Shown: positions 22,410-33,096 of the stretch, piece by piece
Layout of the letters: each line of letters starts with the position of its first letter
How positions within the stretch are numbered: the stretch's first letter is position 1
NCBI GenBank assembly: GCA_010015655.1
Contig: ML976665.1
Location: 657,736 to 721,735, forward strand
DNA from: Bimuria novae-zelandiae CBS 107.79
Lineage: Eukaryota > Ascomycota > Dothideomycetes > Pleosporales > Didymosphaeriaceae
Direction of reading: 5' to 3'
DNA: 64,000 nt
The notes under the pieces: generated by a model
What the model was told of the DNA's origin: nothing
Databases searched by the model: none
The model's input: the letters and a program-made list of their open reading frames with translations, nothing else
Program-made: the position numbers and the translations under genes

Positions 22410-24369
22410 ATGACGCCAACGGATGTGGGCGAGAGAAGACTTGAAGCCGTCGACGAACGCGACGAGGCGACTTCTGGCCTGACGCCCGTATGCACACCTC
22501 AGAAGTCAAAGACACGCTCGCTATCCGACAGCACGCCGCATCTGGAGCCGTCACCCAAGTTCCGCGAGCCTGCGCGTGGATCCAAGGATGACCACACGAT
22601 TATCGCGAGTCCGCGCACGCCCCGGCGCCCTGAGCTTCTCTCCAGAGGACTGTCGCTACAGATGCCTCCACGGGAGATGCCTATGCCCAGCCCCGCACAC
22701 TTCGCAGCACGCGTCCCGCTTTCACCGCAACTAGATTCACGCAACACCTATGCTGCACCTGCCTCACTTCTTCCGCGTCGGTCGCGCGGTGCTGAGTTCT
22801 CGAGAGCCTGCACCAACCTCCACCACTCAACCCTCGCGGATCGATCCTCGCCCGATTCGTCGCCCACGATTACCCAGAAGGGGATGATGATTCCTTCTCG
22901 CAAACCACGAGGAAATTCCATGGTGCTAGATTCGCCCAATGCTAGTCTGCAGATGTGGGGCAACGGCGACAGAACAGGTGCATCGAGCTCTGTTGGCAGC
23001 ATCAACATGCTTGGATCGGACGACTCTAGTAGTGCGTCCGATGAGGGAGACCCAATGGACCCCGACGACCCCGACGACCCCATGTTGATGACACCCCAGG
23101 CGGTCAAGAATTCAACGTTTGGCGGACCGCCCGCGGGGAACAGTCCTGGCATGTGGTCAAACATGTTTTCACCAGGAAACATACCAACATTCATGAGCAT
23201 ACAACGTGCACGGTTGCGCAAAGGGCGGAGTAGAAAGAGCTCCAGTTCCGCCAGCGGCCACAGCTCCATGGCAAGCCCTGGGCCACAATCGCCGCCGAAC
23301 GGCAAGAGTGACGGTTATTTCGCGCGAGAAAAGGCAATGAGGAAAGCGGGGTCAGGATCGCGTCGTGAGAGCCTCTCGCTTTTCACCAACGACCTTCACA
23401 TCTCCTCGGGCAACGACAGCGGGGATGAAGCAATCAACATACCGCAAACGCCGGCCGTTATACGCAGGGCGGTCACACGCAGGGGCAACTTACTGGTGAG
23501 TGATATATGCAATACTTGCCGCCGCTCAACGCTGACCTCAGTAGCCAAAATCACGCCAGTTCGGTCGTATCAGAGCCGAGCTCTTCGAAGAATCGGCGCC
23601 CGTCGACAGTGAGGTTCGCCGCGAAGCCGAAATCATTCGCCAAGTACGCGAGAGCGATGCAGACCCGATCACGGCACAATCGTCACCGAGCCTTCTGCCC
23701 ACGGTGCCCGGGCTAGATGGGCCGCTAGAGGGTGTGCCTGAGGAAGGCAGCGAAAGCGGCATGAGCTTGGACAGCTCCACGACCAAAGGCTTGTTCGCTA
23801 CGTTCGGGCAACCAAAGAATACAAACGGTCGAGGCTTCTGGCAGCGTGACACCCCTGCGCAGACGCCGCCACCACCATCATTTCCGCGCGCTGGATCCTC
23901 GGCTGTCAGCGAGGACATCAGCATGGACTCCCCTACCGTCTCGTCCCAGTCGACCTCTCTCCCTTCAGCTGCCATGAACACCCTATCTGACAATTTCGTA
24001 CACCCTGGGTCGGTGTCTCGGGCTTCAACACCACAGCCCCTTGCACCACTGACGGCAGTCGATGGGCTAAAGAAGTCCAGCAAGCGACGGAGGGACGACG
24101 ACCTGGACGAGCATTCTATCAAACGTAGAGCCGTCTCACCCGGTCTCAGCGTACACAACAGTCCTGTTCTATCGCAGTCTCCGGCCAGCCGCGACCTATG
24201 GGGATCGGCGAAGCTGACCAAGGAGCCGTCCAGTGGTACCGTGGTCAGCGGCGAGCGGTCGAATAGCGCAGGAAGCGTGTCAATGACGCCGTCGCTGGGA
24301 CCCAAGCGAATTGGTCTACAAGGCATGACGGATACAAGTGACGGCTTTATGAAGATGAGTATCGAGTAG
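22410..24369 (+). CDS. Nif1-like putative cell-cycle inhibitor, 636 aa
   Basis: Two exons, 22410-23495 and 23545-24369, with a 49-nt phase-0 intron (GTGAGT...GTAG). The protein is largely disordered and rich in Ser/Pro. It has minimal SP/TP sites (for example SPRTPRRPE), an acidic run DPMDPDDPDDPM, and a basic Ser block (RARLRKGRSRKSSSSASGHS) followed by MASPGPQSPP. The conserved core spanning the intron reads RRAVTRRGNLL then PKSRQFGRIRAELFEE, and VRREAEIIRQVRES follows. I recall this arrangement from fungal proteins annotated as putative Nif1 cell-cycle inhibitors (S. pombe Nif1 binds the Nim1 kinase). The family name is from memory and should be treated as tentative. A bipartite basic motif (KKSSKRRRDDD...KRRA) suggests a nuclear location. 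Confidence 0.75.
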
Positions 24370-24715
24370 AAAAGCAGCCGATATACTCTGTGCTTGTACA
24401 TGTTTAGGAGTGTTTTCTTTCGAGCGTGGAGTTTGGTGAGGGAACCAGGACACCGAGGCTCGACCTGTAACGGCGTTGATCATCTTCAATAAATTATACC
24501 CAAGGTCGTGGCACCCGTCGTTTGAATGCTTCTTTATGCATGGTGAACTGGAACGCAGCGGCCGTTGACAATAACTTGGTGGGGCGCGAACCCTTGCAAC
24601 TGGACCCCGCTAAGCGACGTTCCAGCTACTCCACGCCCATGCCGTTCGCGACTACGAGCCTACAACACTCGGCATCATTTTCCTTGACTTCTCTGTCCAC
24701 AATTCAAACACCGTC
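24370..24715. other. Intergenic, tandem genes
   Basis: About 345 bp between two same-strand genes. It should contain the Nif1-like terminator and the capping-protein promoter. No gene is seen. Confidence 0.4.
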
Positions 24716-25768
24716 ATGTCAAGAACATCAGCTCTCTCCGCATTCGTGGAGAGCGCCCCGCCAGGCGAGGTACGTCCCCCGTCCACCCCGCCAGACCGAC
24801 CCTAACAATCAACAGCTCGGCGATGTGACGAAGGGTACGGTTACCTGCCCATATATCCTGACCCGAAATCCCCCACGTGGCATTCCCGCTTTTTCTGAGT
24901 GTCCCCGCTGACGCTGCCCAGCCATCAAGAACATCCTCGGCGACGACGCGGTCACTCACGAGCTCGCGCCCGCCTTCGAGAAGTACAACGAAGAGCAGTT
25001 CTCGCTGGTCAAGCTGCCGGGCAGCAACGCGGAGGTCATTGTGAGCGCTTACAACTCGCTGGGTGACGGGCGGTACTACGACACGGAGAGTGCGACGAGC
25101 TTTGCGTATGATCACACGGCGGGAGTGGGGAGTGATGCGAGGAGTTATACGGTGGAGAGTGAGAATAAGGAGCTTTTGTGGGGTCCCCTTCCCCACTCCC
25201 TATTCCACTCACTCTATATATATATATATATGTTGGAGGGGTGGGATGCATTACATTTGAGTACGAGAGCTAATAAGGGTGCAGGAACGCGCTGGTGAAG
25301 TCCCTCCGCAGCCATGGCTCCGAGCACTACCCCGCCTACCACATCGGCGCCTACCCAACTACCTCTGACACACAAATCGCCCTCTTAACCGTCGCATCCA
25401 AGTACTCGCCCGCAAACTACTGGAACGGCCGCTGGCGCTCCTCATACCTGTTCACCCCGTCTGCCTCCACGCTCACCGGCACCATCGCGGTGGACGTGCA
25501 CTACTACGAGGACGGCAACGTGCGGCTGCTCACGAAGAAAGAAGTCAATACAAAGGTGGGAGGACGGGGTGGTGCGGCGGACGTGGTCAAGGCGATTGCG
25601 CAGGCGGAAAGGGCGTATCAGGAGGACTTGAATAAGGCGTTTGGAGGACTGGCCGAGGGCGCGTTTAAGAGTCTGCGGAGGCAACTGCCGATTACGAGGC
25701 AGAAGATTGAGTGGGAGAAAATTAGTGGGTATCGGTTGGGGCAGGATATCGGTGGGGGGAGGAGGTAG
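24716..25768 (+). CDS. cap1: F-actin-capping protein subunit alpha, 270 aa
   Basis: Four exons join in frame: 24716-24769, 24816-24834 (only 19 nt), 24922-25177 and 25285-25768. The length of 270 residues matches the family. Conserved blocks are the N-terminal FVESAPPGEL, LAPAFEKYNEEQF, LPGSNAEVIVSAYNSLGDGRYYD, a HYPAYHIGAYP segment, YWNGRWRS, and VDVHYYEDGNVRL near the C-terminus. The C-terminal tentacle helix runs through RRQLPITRQKIEWEKISGYRLGQD. With the beta subunit it caps barbed ends of actin filaments; the same protein also serves at the end of the dynactin Arp1 filament in animals. The third intron contains a TA microsatellite. The start is fixed by the typical Ser-rich N-terminus. 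Confidence 0.95.
25214..25231. repeat. (TA)n microsatellite in a capping-protein intron
   Basis: Nine TA units lie inside the third intron (25178-25284). Their length could vary between isolates without changing the protein. Confidence 0.9.
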
Positions 25769-26578
25769 GGCGGTGGGCTGGGAGGGCGGCGCTGGAGGAT
25801 GGGCACGGTGACCTAGGGCGCAGGGAGTGTGATCGATAGGACGGGGCGAATGATTAGTCGCGGTTCCCGGACGTGCTCAAAAAATCAAGTACACTTTGCG
25901 TACGTGTTCGCCTTCCTATCTGTCTCCATTTGTGTGGTTTCTTTTTCTTTCTCTTTTCTTTTTTCCTTTTGGTGGCGTGTGTCTGAAACAGATGGCGGAC
26001 TCTGCGCCTTATATCGAGCTTCCTACCCGCCTCCCTAGTCTGCCTTCGGTATCCCACCACCCAGCTTACCCGCCGCATTTACCCTCCATCCAAATCCCCC
26101 TTCCCGTACCATTTATGAGCACCCTGCGCGCACTTCACTCGTCTTACAACCCGCAGAGCGTAGCCCTGTCCTACGCATTTACTCCTTTTGGTCGCTTGTC
26201 TATGTCTTCGCCGCCGACTCAAGCTTCCGTGGGCCACCGTGGCGAGTCTGATAGCTGAGACAGACACCCCGGCGTCAGCACCGCAATACCTCACGCTAAA
26301 GGGATAGATGCTCCTCGCTCTTTTAGCGGTCTACCTCGTTTCAGAGACTACTGGTTTGAACTCCCGAGTACTGCTCGAGCCCGGGCGCTGTGAAGCAGTG
26401 GACCAAGTGCGGAAGAGCTCCCCAATGAGTCGTGGGTTCTGCTCAAAGACTTGCTGAGCGCCCTGGAGCGGTAGAAAGAATGCGGTGCAAAGATAGCGAA
26501 GTATATGGTACCGCACATGAAGTCTCGTGCAGTGCATAAGATGTGTGATCATTGGGTATGTATTAGATATTCTTCACA

Positions 26579-26609
<31 letters not shown>

Positions 26610-26646
26610 CTGAGCCGGTCTAACAAACACTGAAAAATACGCATCG
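25769..26646. other. Convergent intergenic region
   Basis: The capping-protein gene and the C2H2 gene end toward each other here. The stretch has a pyrimidine-rich strand near 25940-25970 and the poly-C run described separately. No gene is supported. Confidence 0.45.
26579..26607. repeat. Poly-C run of 29 bases
   Basis: An uninterrupted C homopolymer 40 bp downstream of the C2H2 stop codon. It would be G-rich on the transcribed gene's sense strand, so it would lie in its 3' UTR as a G tract able to form a quadruplex. The length is error-prone in sequencing. Confidence 0.9.
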
Positions 26647-28362
26647 TTAAAGTTTTCGTGGAGTAGGATCGGAAGGGGCTAGCTCTCTGTGATGCTTCCG
26701 ATAATGCTTCAGTCGCGCATCTTGTCTTTTGAAACTTGCCTCGCACCCAGGATCCTTGCAATCGTACATGTCCTCGGTATCTCCGTGTTTTTGTCTTCTG
26801 TGTCTGGCGCGATTGCCCCTCCGATATTCACCGGTAAATACCCTACCGCAATCATCACATATAGCGGGTCCCGGATCTGCCGCATCCGTTGATTCCATAG
26901 AGCAAACAATACTCCTTCTTTGTTGGTATTTGGTGTTAGGAGGGGACGCGTATCTAGTGCTGAGGCCTCTCATAGTCCATGATGGTTCTTGACGTAGTTG
27001 TTGTTGGGACCCGGTGGGGTATTCTTGATGTAGTAGCTGGAGGTTCTGAACAGGAGTAGGGACAGAATACGCTGATGGAACCGATCGGAATAACGATGAT
27101 GAAGGGAAGCCTACGGGCACATGAGAATTTGCAGAGATTTGGTTTCCCCAATTTGGATCCTACTAGCAGTATCGGTCAGTTGAAGAATAAGATTATTGGC
27201 ATAGACTTACGCTTCCAGAGCCTCCATGTCCAAAAGAGAGCCACCCCGTAGGCTCTCCAGAAGGCACGTTTGCAGTCAGCCGGTTTTCTGGTGTGACGGC
27301 AGATTTGGAAGCGTGCGGTGTCTCTAGTGCTGGAATCGAAGCGGTGGTAGACAACAGCCTATTGTCTCTCGTCGGAGAATCCTCTGATTTCAAGTCAGTG
27401 ACCGTCAGATCGGTTCCTGCCAATCACTCACCAAATGTCATCAACGGGACCATGGCACGTAACTTCATCCATTCTGCTTCTGTAGCCGTTCCTCTAGGTT
27501 GTTTTCGAGGGTTCTCACATTTCTCCCCTTTCTTGCCGTGCTCTTTCATATACGCAGCTTCGTCGACAGAATGTTCGTTGCACGTAGGACAGAGCTTCAG
27601 GAACTCTGGCCGATGAGCGCGCTGCACATGGCGACGAACCTCGGCCATGTTTTCAACGGCGATTCCCGTACATGAATAATTCAAATCGGCTCCATGTTGG
27701 GACTTTTGATCTCTCTCGGCTTCGCGCACTGGGCACGGGAATGGCGGCATCGGAGGACGTGGACTGGGGACTATCCTACGTTGTGTCGACCATGACTCAG
27801 ACTGTACAGTGTCACTCATCGGTGACGGTCCAGAAATGGTCGCGGGTAAATGACTCGGAGATCCATATCTAGATATGGCTGGATAGAAAGATGAAGAAGA
27901 CGAAGATTGAAGATCCTATCGAAGTTAGGCTAAACGTTCGCATAGAATGGACTGTTGAACAGTTGTTGAGTGACGTACATAGTTCATCGGCGATAAAAAG
28001 TCATCAGAAGCGGCCCCGTTCATGTAGTAGGGAGAGAAATATCCGAAACCATCTGCTCCTGCGTGGGCAGAGTCCTGTGGAGACAGAGAAAAGCCGTCTT
28101 GCGCTCCGCTGTTAGAGTTGTTGGAGAGAGGTGAGGTCGGAAACCTGGCCGAATGCGCAGAGTTCACGAATCTCGACGAATCTCGAGACTGGCCTGTATA
28201 TTCAGACGCAGAAGGTACCACGCTTCCGTTCTTACTGCTATCAAAGAATGACGATGGGGCAGATGGATCGAATGCCTCCCAGTGTGGTAAGTCAGTAGAG
28301 CTAACAGCGGATGTTTCTCGGCGTGTGCGAGTGAAGGACGAAGGACTTAACGATCCCTCCAT
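26647..28362 (-). CDS. C2H2 zinc-finger protein, 517 aa
   Basis: Four exons join in frame: 28362-27979, 27915-27432, 27383-27211 and 27159-26647. Introns are 63, 48 and 51 nt. The N-terminal 200 residues are Ser-rich and disordered. A Cys/His-containing segment near residues 189-250 has CPVREAE, YSCTG, NMAEVRRHVQRAH and LCPTCNEH. Two C2H2 fingers sit near the C-terminus, at about residues 448-505: CDDCGRVF...RHRRQKH and YDCKDPGCEASFKRQDARLKH. This is a likely DNA-binding transcription regulator; the target is unknown. Its start codon lies in an 88-bp tandem duplication (28340-28523). A split and damaged relative flanks the transposon island (29943-30254 and 51615-52319). Confidence 0.8.
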
Positions 28363-28523
28363 AACACAGAGAAGGACAAAGCCTTGCCTCGATGTAAAGG
28401 TGAACAGGAGGACCTTCACAACGGGCAGAAGGACCTAACGATTCATCCATAACACAGAGAAGGACAAAGCCTTGCCTCAATGTAAAGGTGAACAGAAGGA
28501 CCTTCACAACGGGCAGAAGGACC
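28340..28523. repeat. 88-bp tandem duplication over the C2H2 start codon
   Basis: Unit 1 is 28340-28427, unit 2 is 28428-28515, and the first eight bases of a third unit (gaaggacc) follow. The copies differ at only a few positions. Because 88 is not a multiple of three, the duplicated ATG at 28450 opens a frame that does not continue into the protein. Confidence 0.9.
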
Positions 28524-29942
28524 ATTTAACTTGCCAAAGGTAGACCGCCATTGGCGTTTGACGGCCAGCTGAGACGCGGGCATGCATAGATGTCGAGTTG
28601 TCGGGTTATTAAATGCACATTTGCGGGCTTGCTCAGTTGTCGAGATGCCTTGCTGCCTGAGAAACATTGAGCGTTGTGATTGACTGTATCGGCCTGCTAA
28701 GCTGTCCAGGGCTGGCAGCCACGCAGCTTCATTGGCCCAACCTCAACCAATCGGTATGTGCATGGAATACAACGAGACAGCTGGACATTTGGCCATCTCT
28801 ACTTCACAGACAACAGGTTCATAGGCTCCGTAACGATATGATATGAACGGGTCGATTTGCAAAGAACGAAAACAGTACGCCTTGTCATGAGCCTACTGCA
28901 TAATTGCCCGAACGAACGGGTCTCGGCCGGTTTTACACAAGGAGTCAGCGCCCATGAACTCCGCAACTTCGAGATTGTGGTGAAAGCAGCGGTCGCACTC
29001 GCATGGCTGGATCGGTAACGAGGATGCGTGCAGGGCGACTTACGGTACCTAAAGGCTGCGCATCTGTGCATCATGACTGCTCCGTAAGGTGTACCGGTAC
29101 TGCGCGACGGATCGGCCCGAGATGCTCCCCCGCGCAACTAGTCGCGAGCTCTGAGCTCATGGACGGCAGCTGGTAAAGGCGATATAGCTGTGCCTAGGCA
29201 GGAGAGCAGCGGTGCTGTTAAAGTGAGGTTAAGGTTAACGGAAGACGAGGAGGGGAAGCCAAGGTAGGAAGGCAAGGACGCCCGGCAAAGGGAAGAGCGT
29301 TCCAGTATCGTGCTGAACAAGCAGCAAGGGCCAGAAGGACAAAAGCCAAATATAAGTAGTAGAGTAGAGCGGAAGAGATGCAATTAGAGGAAGGGGTATC
29401 ACAAAATTCAATTCTTACTAGGAGGCATATTGCGGGTATGCAGTTAAAATGAGAGAGGATGTTCAGGCAGGCACGAAGGTGTGCGCTAAGACGTGAGCTT
29501 GTTTGCCCGCAGCATGAGAAGGATACGCGCCATGTTTAACCTCACCGCTATTATTTGTTCCACTATCGCCGTTGAACCTGCTCCCACCACAACCATCCCA
29601 ACACCACTCCACTCATAAAATTTCCCCACCGTTACTCCCCTTCGCATAAAATAATACGCCGCCTTTCTAGAGCCGTTATCTTACGTATTGTTCTGGTCCG
29701 TCCTTCTGTTGCTGTGATTATCGAGTTTTTTTTGGTTACTGTATCTCGCATGATATATTTAGATCGTTGAAGACGATAAAAGAAAAGCTAAAATAATATC
29801 CCCTTATACTACGCTCGCCTGCTTAGGTCTCATCTGCACTTGCCGCGCGCGGAAGGCTTCGTGAGATTGAAGTCTCATGCGACCGCGTTGGGGTGCGAAA
29901 AGCGGCGTATAATAGAATGGTGGCTGTTTGGAGTGCAGGTGG
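28363..29942. other. Intergenic, 1.6 kb
   Basis: This is the promoter side of the C2H2 gene. The sequence near 28600-28665 (gatgccttgctgcctga and its surroundings) resembles 52600-52650, upstream of the split relative. No gene is supported; open frames at 28799-29383 carry no domain. Confidence 0.4.
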
Positions 29943-30254
29943 TTACGGTATGCGGTTCCGATTGCCACAAATTGTAAGTATATGCTTCTTAAGTGCATCC
30001 CGTCTCTTAAATAATTTACCACAATCTGAACAAGCCAGTTTTCGGACACCAGTCGATCCACGGCAATGAAATCTCTGGTTTCTCCTTATGTTCACTATTC
30101 CAGATTTGGCGGCAAAGGATTTGAGGCAGACAGAACACCGCTACGGTGGATATTTCGGTTACCTCGGGCGTGAAAGTGCCACACGGTTCAAAATATCCTC
30201 GGCGGTACTTTTGTCTTGGAAAGGTGGGAGAAGGTCAGGTGCAGCGCTTTCAAC
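29943..30254 (-). pseudogene. 3' fragment of a C2H2 zinc-finger gene
   Basis: The minus strand reads a finger CSVCLKSFAAKSG...FHC and then CSDCGKLFKRRDALKKH...C before a stop at 29943. This resembles the two C-terminal fingers of the intact gene at 26647 (CDDCGRVF, FKRQDARLKH). The frame stays open upstream to 30254 except for two stops, TAG at 30141-30143 and TAA at 30159-30161. Both could come from CAG or CAA (Gln) by C-to-T change in CpA context. At about 30255 normal DNA gives way to the transposon island. I infer that this is the 3' half of the gene whose 5' half is at 51615-52319. Confidence 0.7.
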
Positions 30255-30982
30255 GTACAGTACTACGCCGCGTACAGTACGACCCGTAGGGTGAATTGCG
30301 CCGTAGGAACGTACGGCACCTCGACCCGTACAGGGCACCGTTCGTAGCCATTTTCGAAGCCGTACTTACACGTATATAGTATTACGTTTAATAGATTTTA
30401 GGTAGTAATTAGCGTACTATTAGTAGACTTTATTTATACTTTTAATTAACCTCGTGCGCGATAATAGCTTATTACTAAAAACTTATATAACGTTTATAAA
30501 GTAGAATTTTTTATAAAAATTTATTAATCTTATACTTTTACTTCTACATAATTATTAGCAGTAAATTAATTAATATAAATTATTTTATAATAATTAGAAG
30601 CTTATAGTTTATTTTTTTATAAGTATTATCCTCCTTATTTCTATAACTATTTTACTATACCGCGTCGAAAATAAGGGTAGCTATTACTATATTAGTAAAA
30701 AGCTTTAAGGTCTTATATAACGTACTATTAGTATTTAAAGCCCCTTTTAAAGTTAAAGTCTTTATAGCGTTTTATACCTAGCGAGCTACGGGCCTTAGAT
30801 TTTTATTTTAATATTAATTAAACTTACTTTTAGTATAGTAAAAAGCTTTTAAAAACCTCGTAAGTTAGGTATAAAGTTAAAAGTAAGGCATAAATGCTTA
30901 ATAACTACTAAATAAATACTAAATTATATTTATTTAGGCTTATAGTGCGGAGCTTAATTTTAATAATTATAAAATAAAGTTA

Positions 30983-31078
30983 ACGCTAGGGTGGTAAATG
31001 GATTAGGCCGTAAGGACTATAGTTAGGTCTAACTAGGCAGAACACTAAAATTCTAAACTTTAAACTCTTTAAAATACT
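30983..31078 (+). repeat. Left arm of an inverted repeat around the Gypsy element
   Basis: It matches the reverse complement of about 51311-51407 with gaps and transitions; shared cores are gttaggtctaact and acactaaaatt. Both arms are next to TA (30981-30982 and 51408-51409). Confidence 0.65.
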
Positions 31079-32091
31079 AAAGAAATCCACGTAAAGTGAA
31101 TTAGACTTTCTGCTAAGGTTTAATTGCTTATATATAATATACTGTAAGTAAGCTAATTACACCAGCGAGTGTATAGCTCTACTAAGACTCTAGCTTCTAA
31201 ACTAGTTTTCTTCGTAACGTAGTTAATACTTTATAGATTGTAATGCTTTTTTATACTATGAGAAGCTGTGGTCCAGGGCTAATAAAAAAAGAAAAATAAC
31301 AATAGGTCTACTATTACATAATCTATAAAAGGGAAAAAGGAATACTTATTTTGGTACTTAATTCTAGTAGCATCCTTTAAATTATTATAATAAATTATAA
31401 TAACTTCTTAATAGTTTAATTTAATATATATTTATAATATAGTAAAGCATTAGTGCGTGCATTAAAGATTTAGACCTAAAAATAATATGATATTTTAAAA
31501 GCTAAGAAATATAACTTTCCTTCTTTAATAAACTATAAATATATATAGTATAAATAATATTCTATGTTTTTTTCTTTTATACACTTACTATCTACGTTAA
31601 TAAGCTATATATAGTTTTATAGAGTTATATTAAAGCTTTATAACTAGCAAAATAATTACTTTTAATCTTAATATTTACTAGTAGGCTTCGTACTAGTATA
31701 TTAGCTATAATATTAGACTGCACGCTATAAGACTTTACTAAAGTATATATTTAGCTTATATAAAGCTACCTAAAGTTATTATAGTTTATTATAACTTTTT
31801 AAGAGGTGTTACTAGGATTTAATACTAATATAAATACTTTTTATTTATCTTTTTATAGATTACGTAATACTACGTCTATATTTTTGCTTTCTTTTTCGTT
31901 TTATCACTTTTATAGTATTAGATTATAACTTTCTATAGTATAAAAAAGTATTAGAATCTATAAGGTATTAGCTATATTATAAAGAAAACTAGTCTAGAGG
32001 CTAAATTCTTAGCAGAGTAATACACTCGCTTGTAAAGTAGGTTATAATAAAGTATATAAATAGTAATTACTAACCTTATATAACTATTTAT

Positions 32092-32176
32092 AGCCAGGTG
32101 GCATAGTGATTAAATGCATGGAAATCTTTACTCTTAGTACGCTAAAGTACGTAGATTTAAATCCTATCGCCGTGAC
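32092..32176 (+). pseudogene. Degenerate tRNA-like sequence (class II, Ser/Leu type)
   Basis: An A-box-like stretch (tggcatagtgattaaatgc) is followed by a variable-arm-like hairpin (gtacgctaaagtac) and a B-box-like stretch (gatttaaatcc, against the consensus GGTTCAAATCC). The differences are G-to-A or C-to-T. The 3' side ends tcgccgtgac, but the 5' acceptor strand does not pair with it. It may be a RIP-mutated tRNA gene or a tRNA-derived SINE head. It is unlikely to be functional. Confidence 0.45.
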
Positions 32177-32548
32177 AATCTACAAAGGCAATATTTAGTT
32201 TTAATGTTTGGGGGTTTAGGTATGGCTAATACTCTGTGCAGTGGCTAATACTCTATGTAGTGGCTAATACCGTGCAGCGTAACATAATTAGTAAAATGTC
32301 TCAGAACAGAATAATAATCGTACGTCGCGTTTTAAAAAACTAATTAGATGTCTAGAATTACTTTTTCTAAACTAATTAGAGGGCTAGAATGGCATCCTAA
32401 TGCGGACGGCTTGGCAAAAGTTGCCAAACAACTTCACTGTATAAGTCCACTTCGTCGTTCCTCCTTAGCGGACAATAACTTAATGAATATAGGAGCTATT
32501 CTTATATAATTTTAATATAAGATATATATATATATATTAATAGTCATA

Positions 32549-33064
32549 TGTTACAATCACGAAGAATTACGGTGGCACAGCTACCGTGAATTACAGGTCA
32601 GCAAGGGACCACAGAGGAAGGCTAATAGGACTTAGCACGCTAGCGGGCAGGGCAGGATTAGGTTAGTAGTTACGTAATTAGAATCCCGCTAAGAGAATAG
32701 AATCCTAGGAGAATACTAGCTTAGTAAAAGAACTAAAAGATATCCTGCTAAAAAGTAAGTTTCTTAAAGGACTAAAAAGATTCTAGGATATTAAGGAATA
32801 GAATAACTAGTATATAGTCTAGAACACTTTTTATACTTTTCCTATTTTTTATAGTTAACTTAATATACTATAAGTATATTTTTTATAACAGATTAGTAAA
32901 TCTCTTAGTTAGTTATTCTATAGTTTATTATAGAATTAAATTATTCCTAAACTTATCTTATAGCTATTACTAGCTCTTAACTACTAAATATCTATAAGGC
33001 GCTTTACCCTTAACCTATTCTCCCCTAACCTAGAATAGGCTTAGGTAAGTAGACCCCTTATAAC
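32549..33064 (+). repeat. 5' LTR of the Gypsy element
   Basis: 516 bp; it aligns along its length with 50620-51120, with mostly transition differences. It ends ...TTATAACA, against TTTGTAACA in the 3' copy. Confidence 0.9.
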
Positions 33065-33096
33065 ACTTTAACTATCTAAAGGTTTAAGACAACAAC

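Larger units (their letters stand above)
30255..32548. mobile_element. AT-rich RIP-mutated repeat block left of the Gypsy element
   Basis: The first about 100 bp are not AT-rich and hold repeated gtac-type motifs (gacccgta twice, cgtacagtac twice), perhaps an element terminus. From about 30365 the DNA becomes very AT-rich with dense TA. No frame survives. It includes one arm of a long inverted repeat (30983-31078), a degenerate tRNA-like sequence (32092-32176), and a short direct repeat (gtggctaatactctgtgca type) near 32225-32270. The superfamily is not certain. Confidence 0.6.

Noticed and set aside
22499..24401. Long minus-strand frames opposite the Nif1-like gene
   Set aside because: They are Ser/Arg/Gly-rich mirror frames of a GC-biased coding sequence, without domains. 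The sense strand has the conserved blocks and a proper intron.
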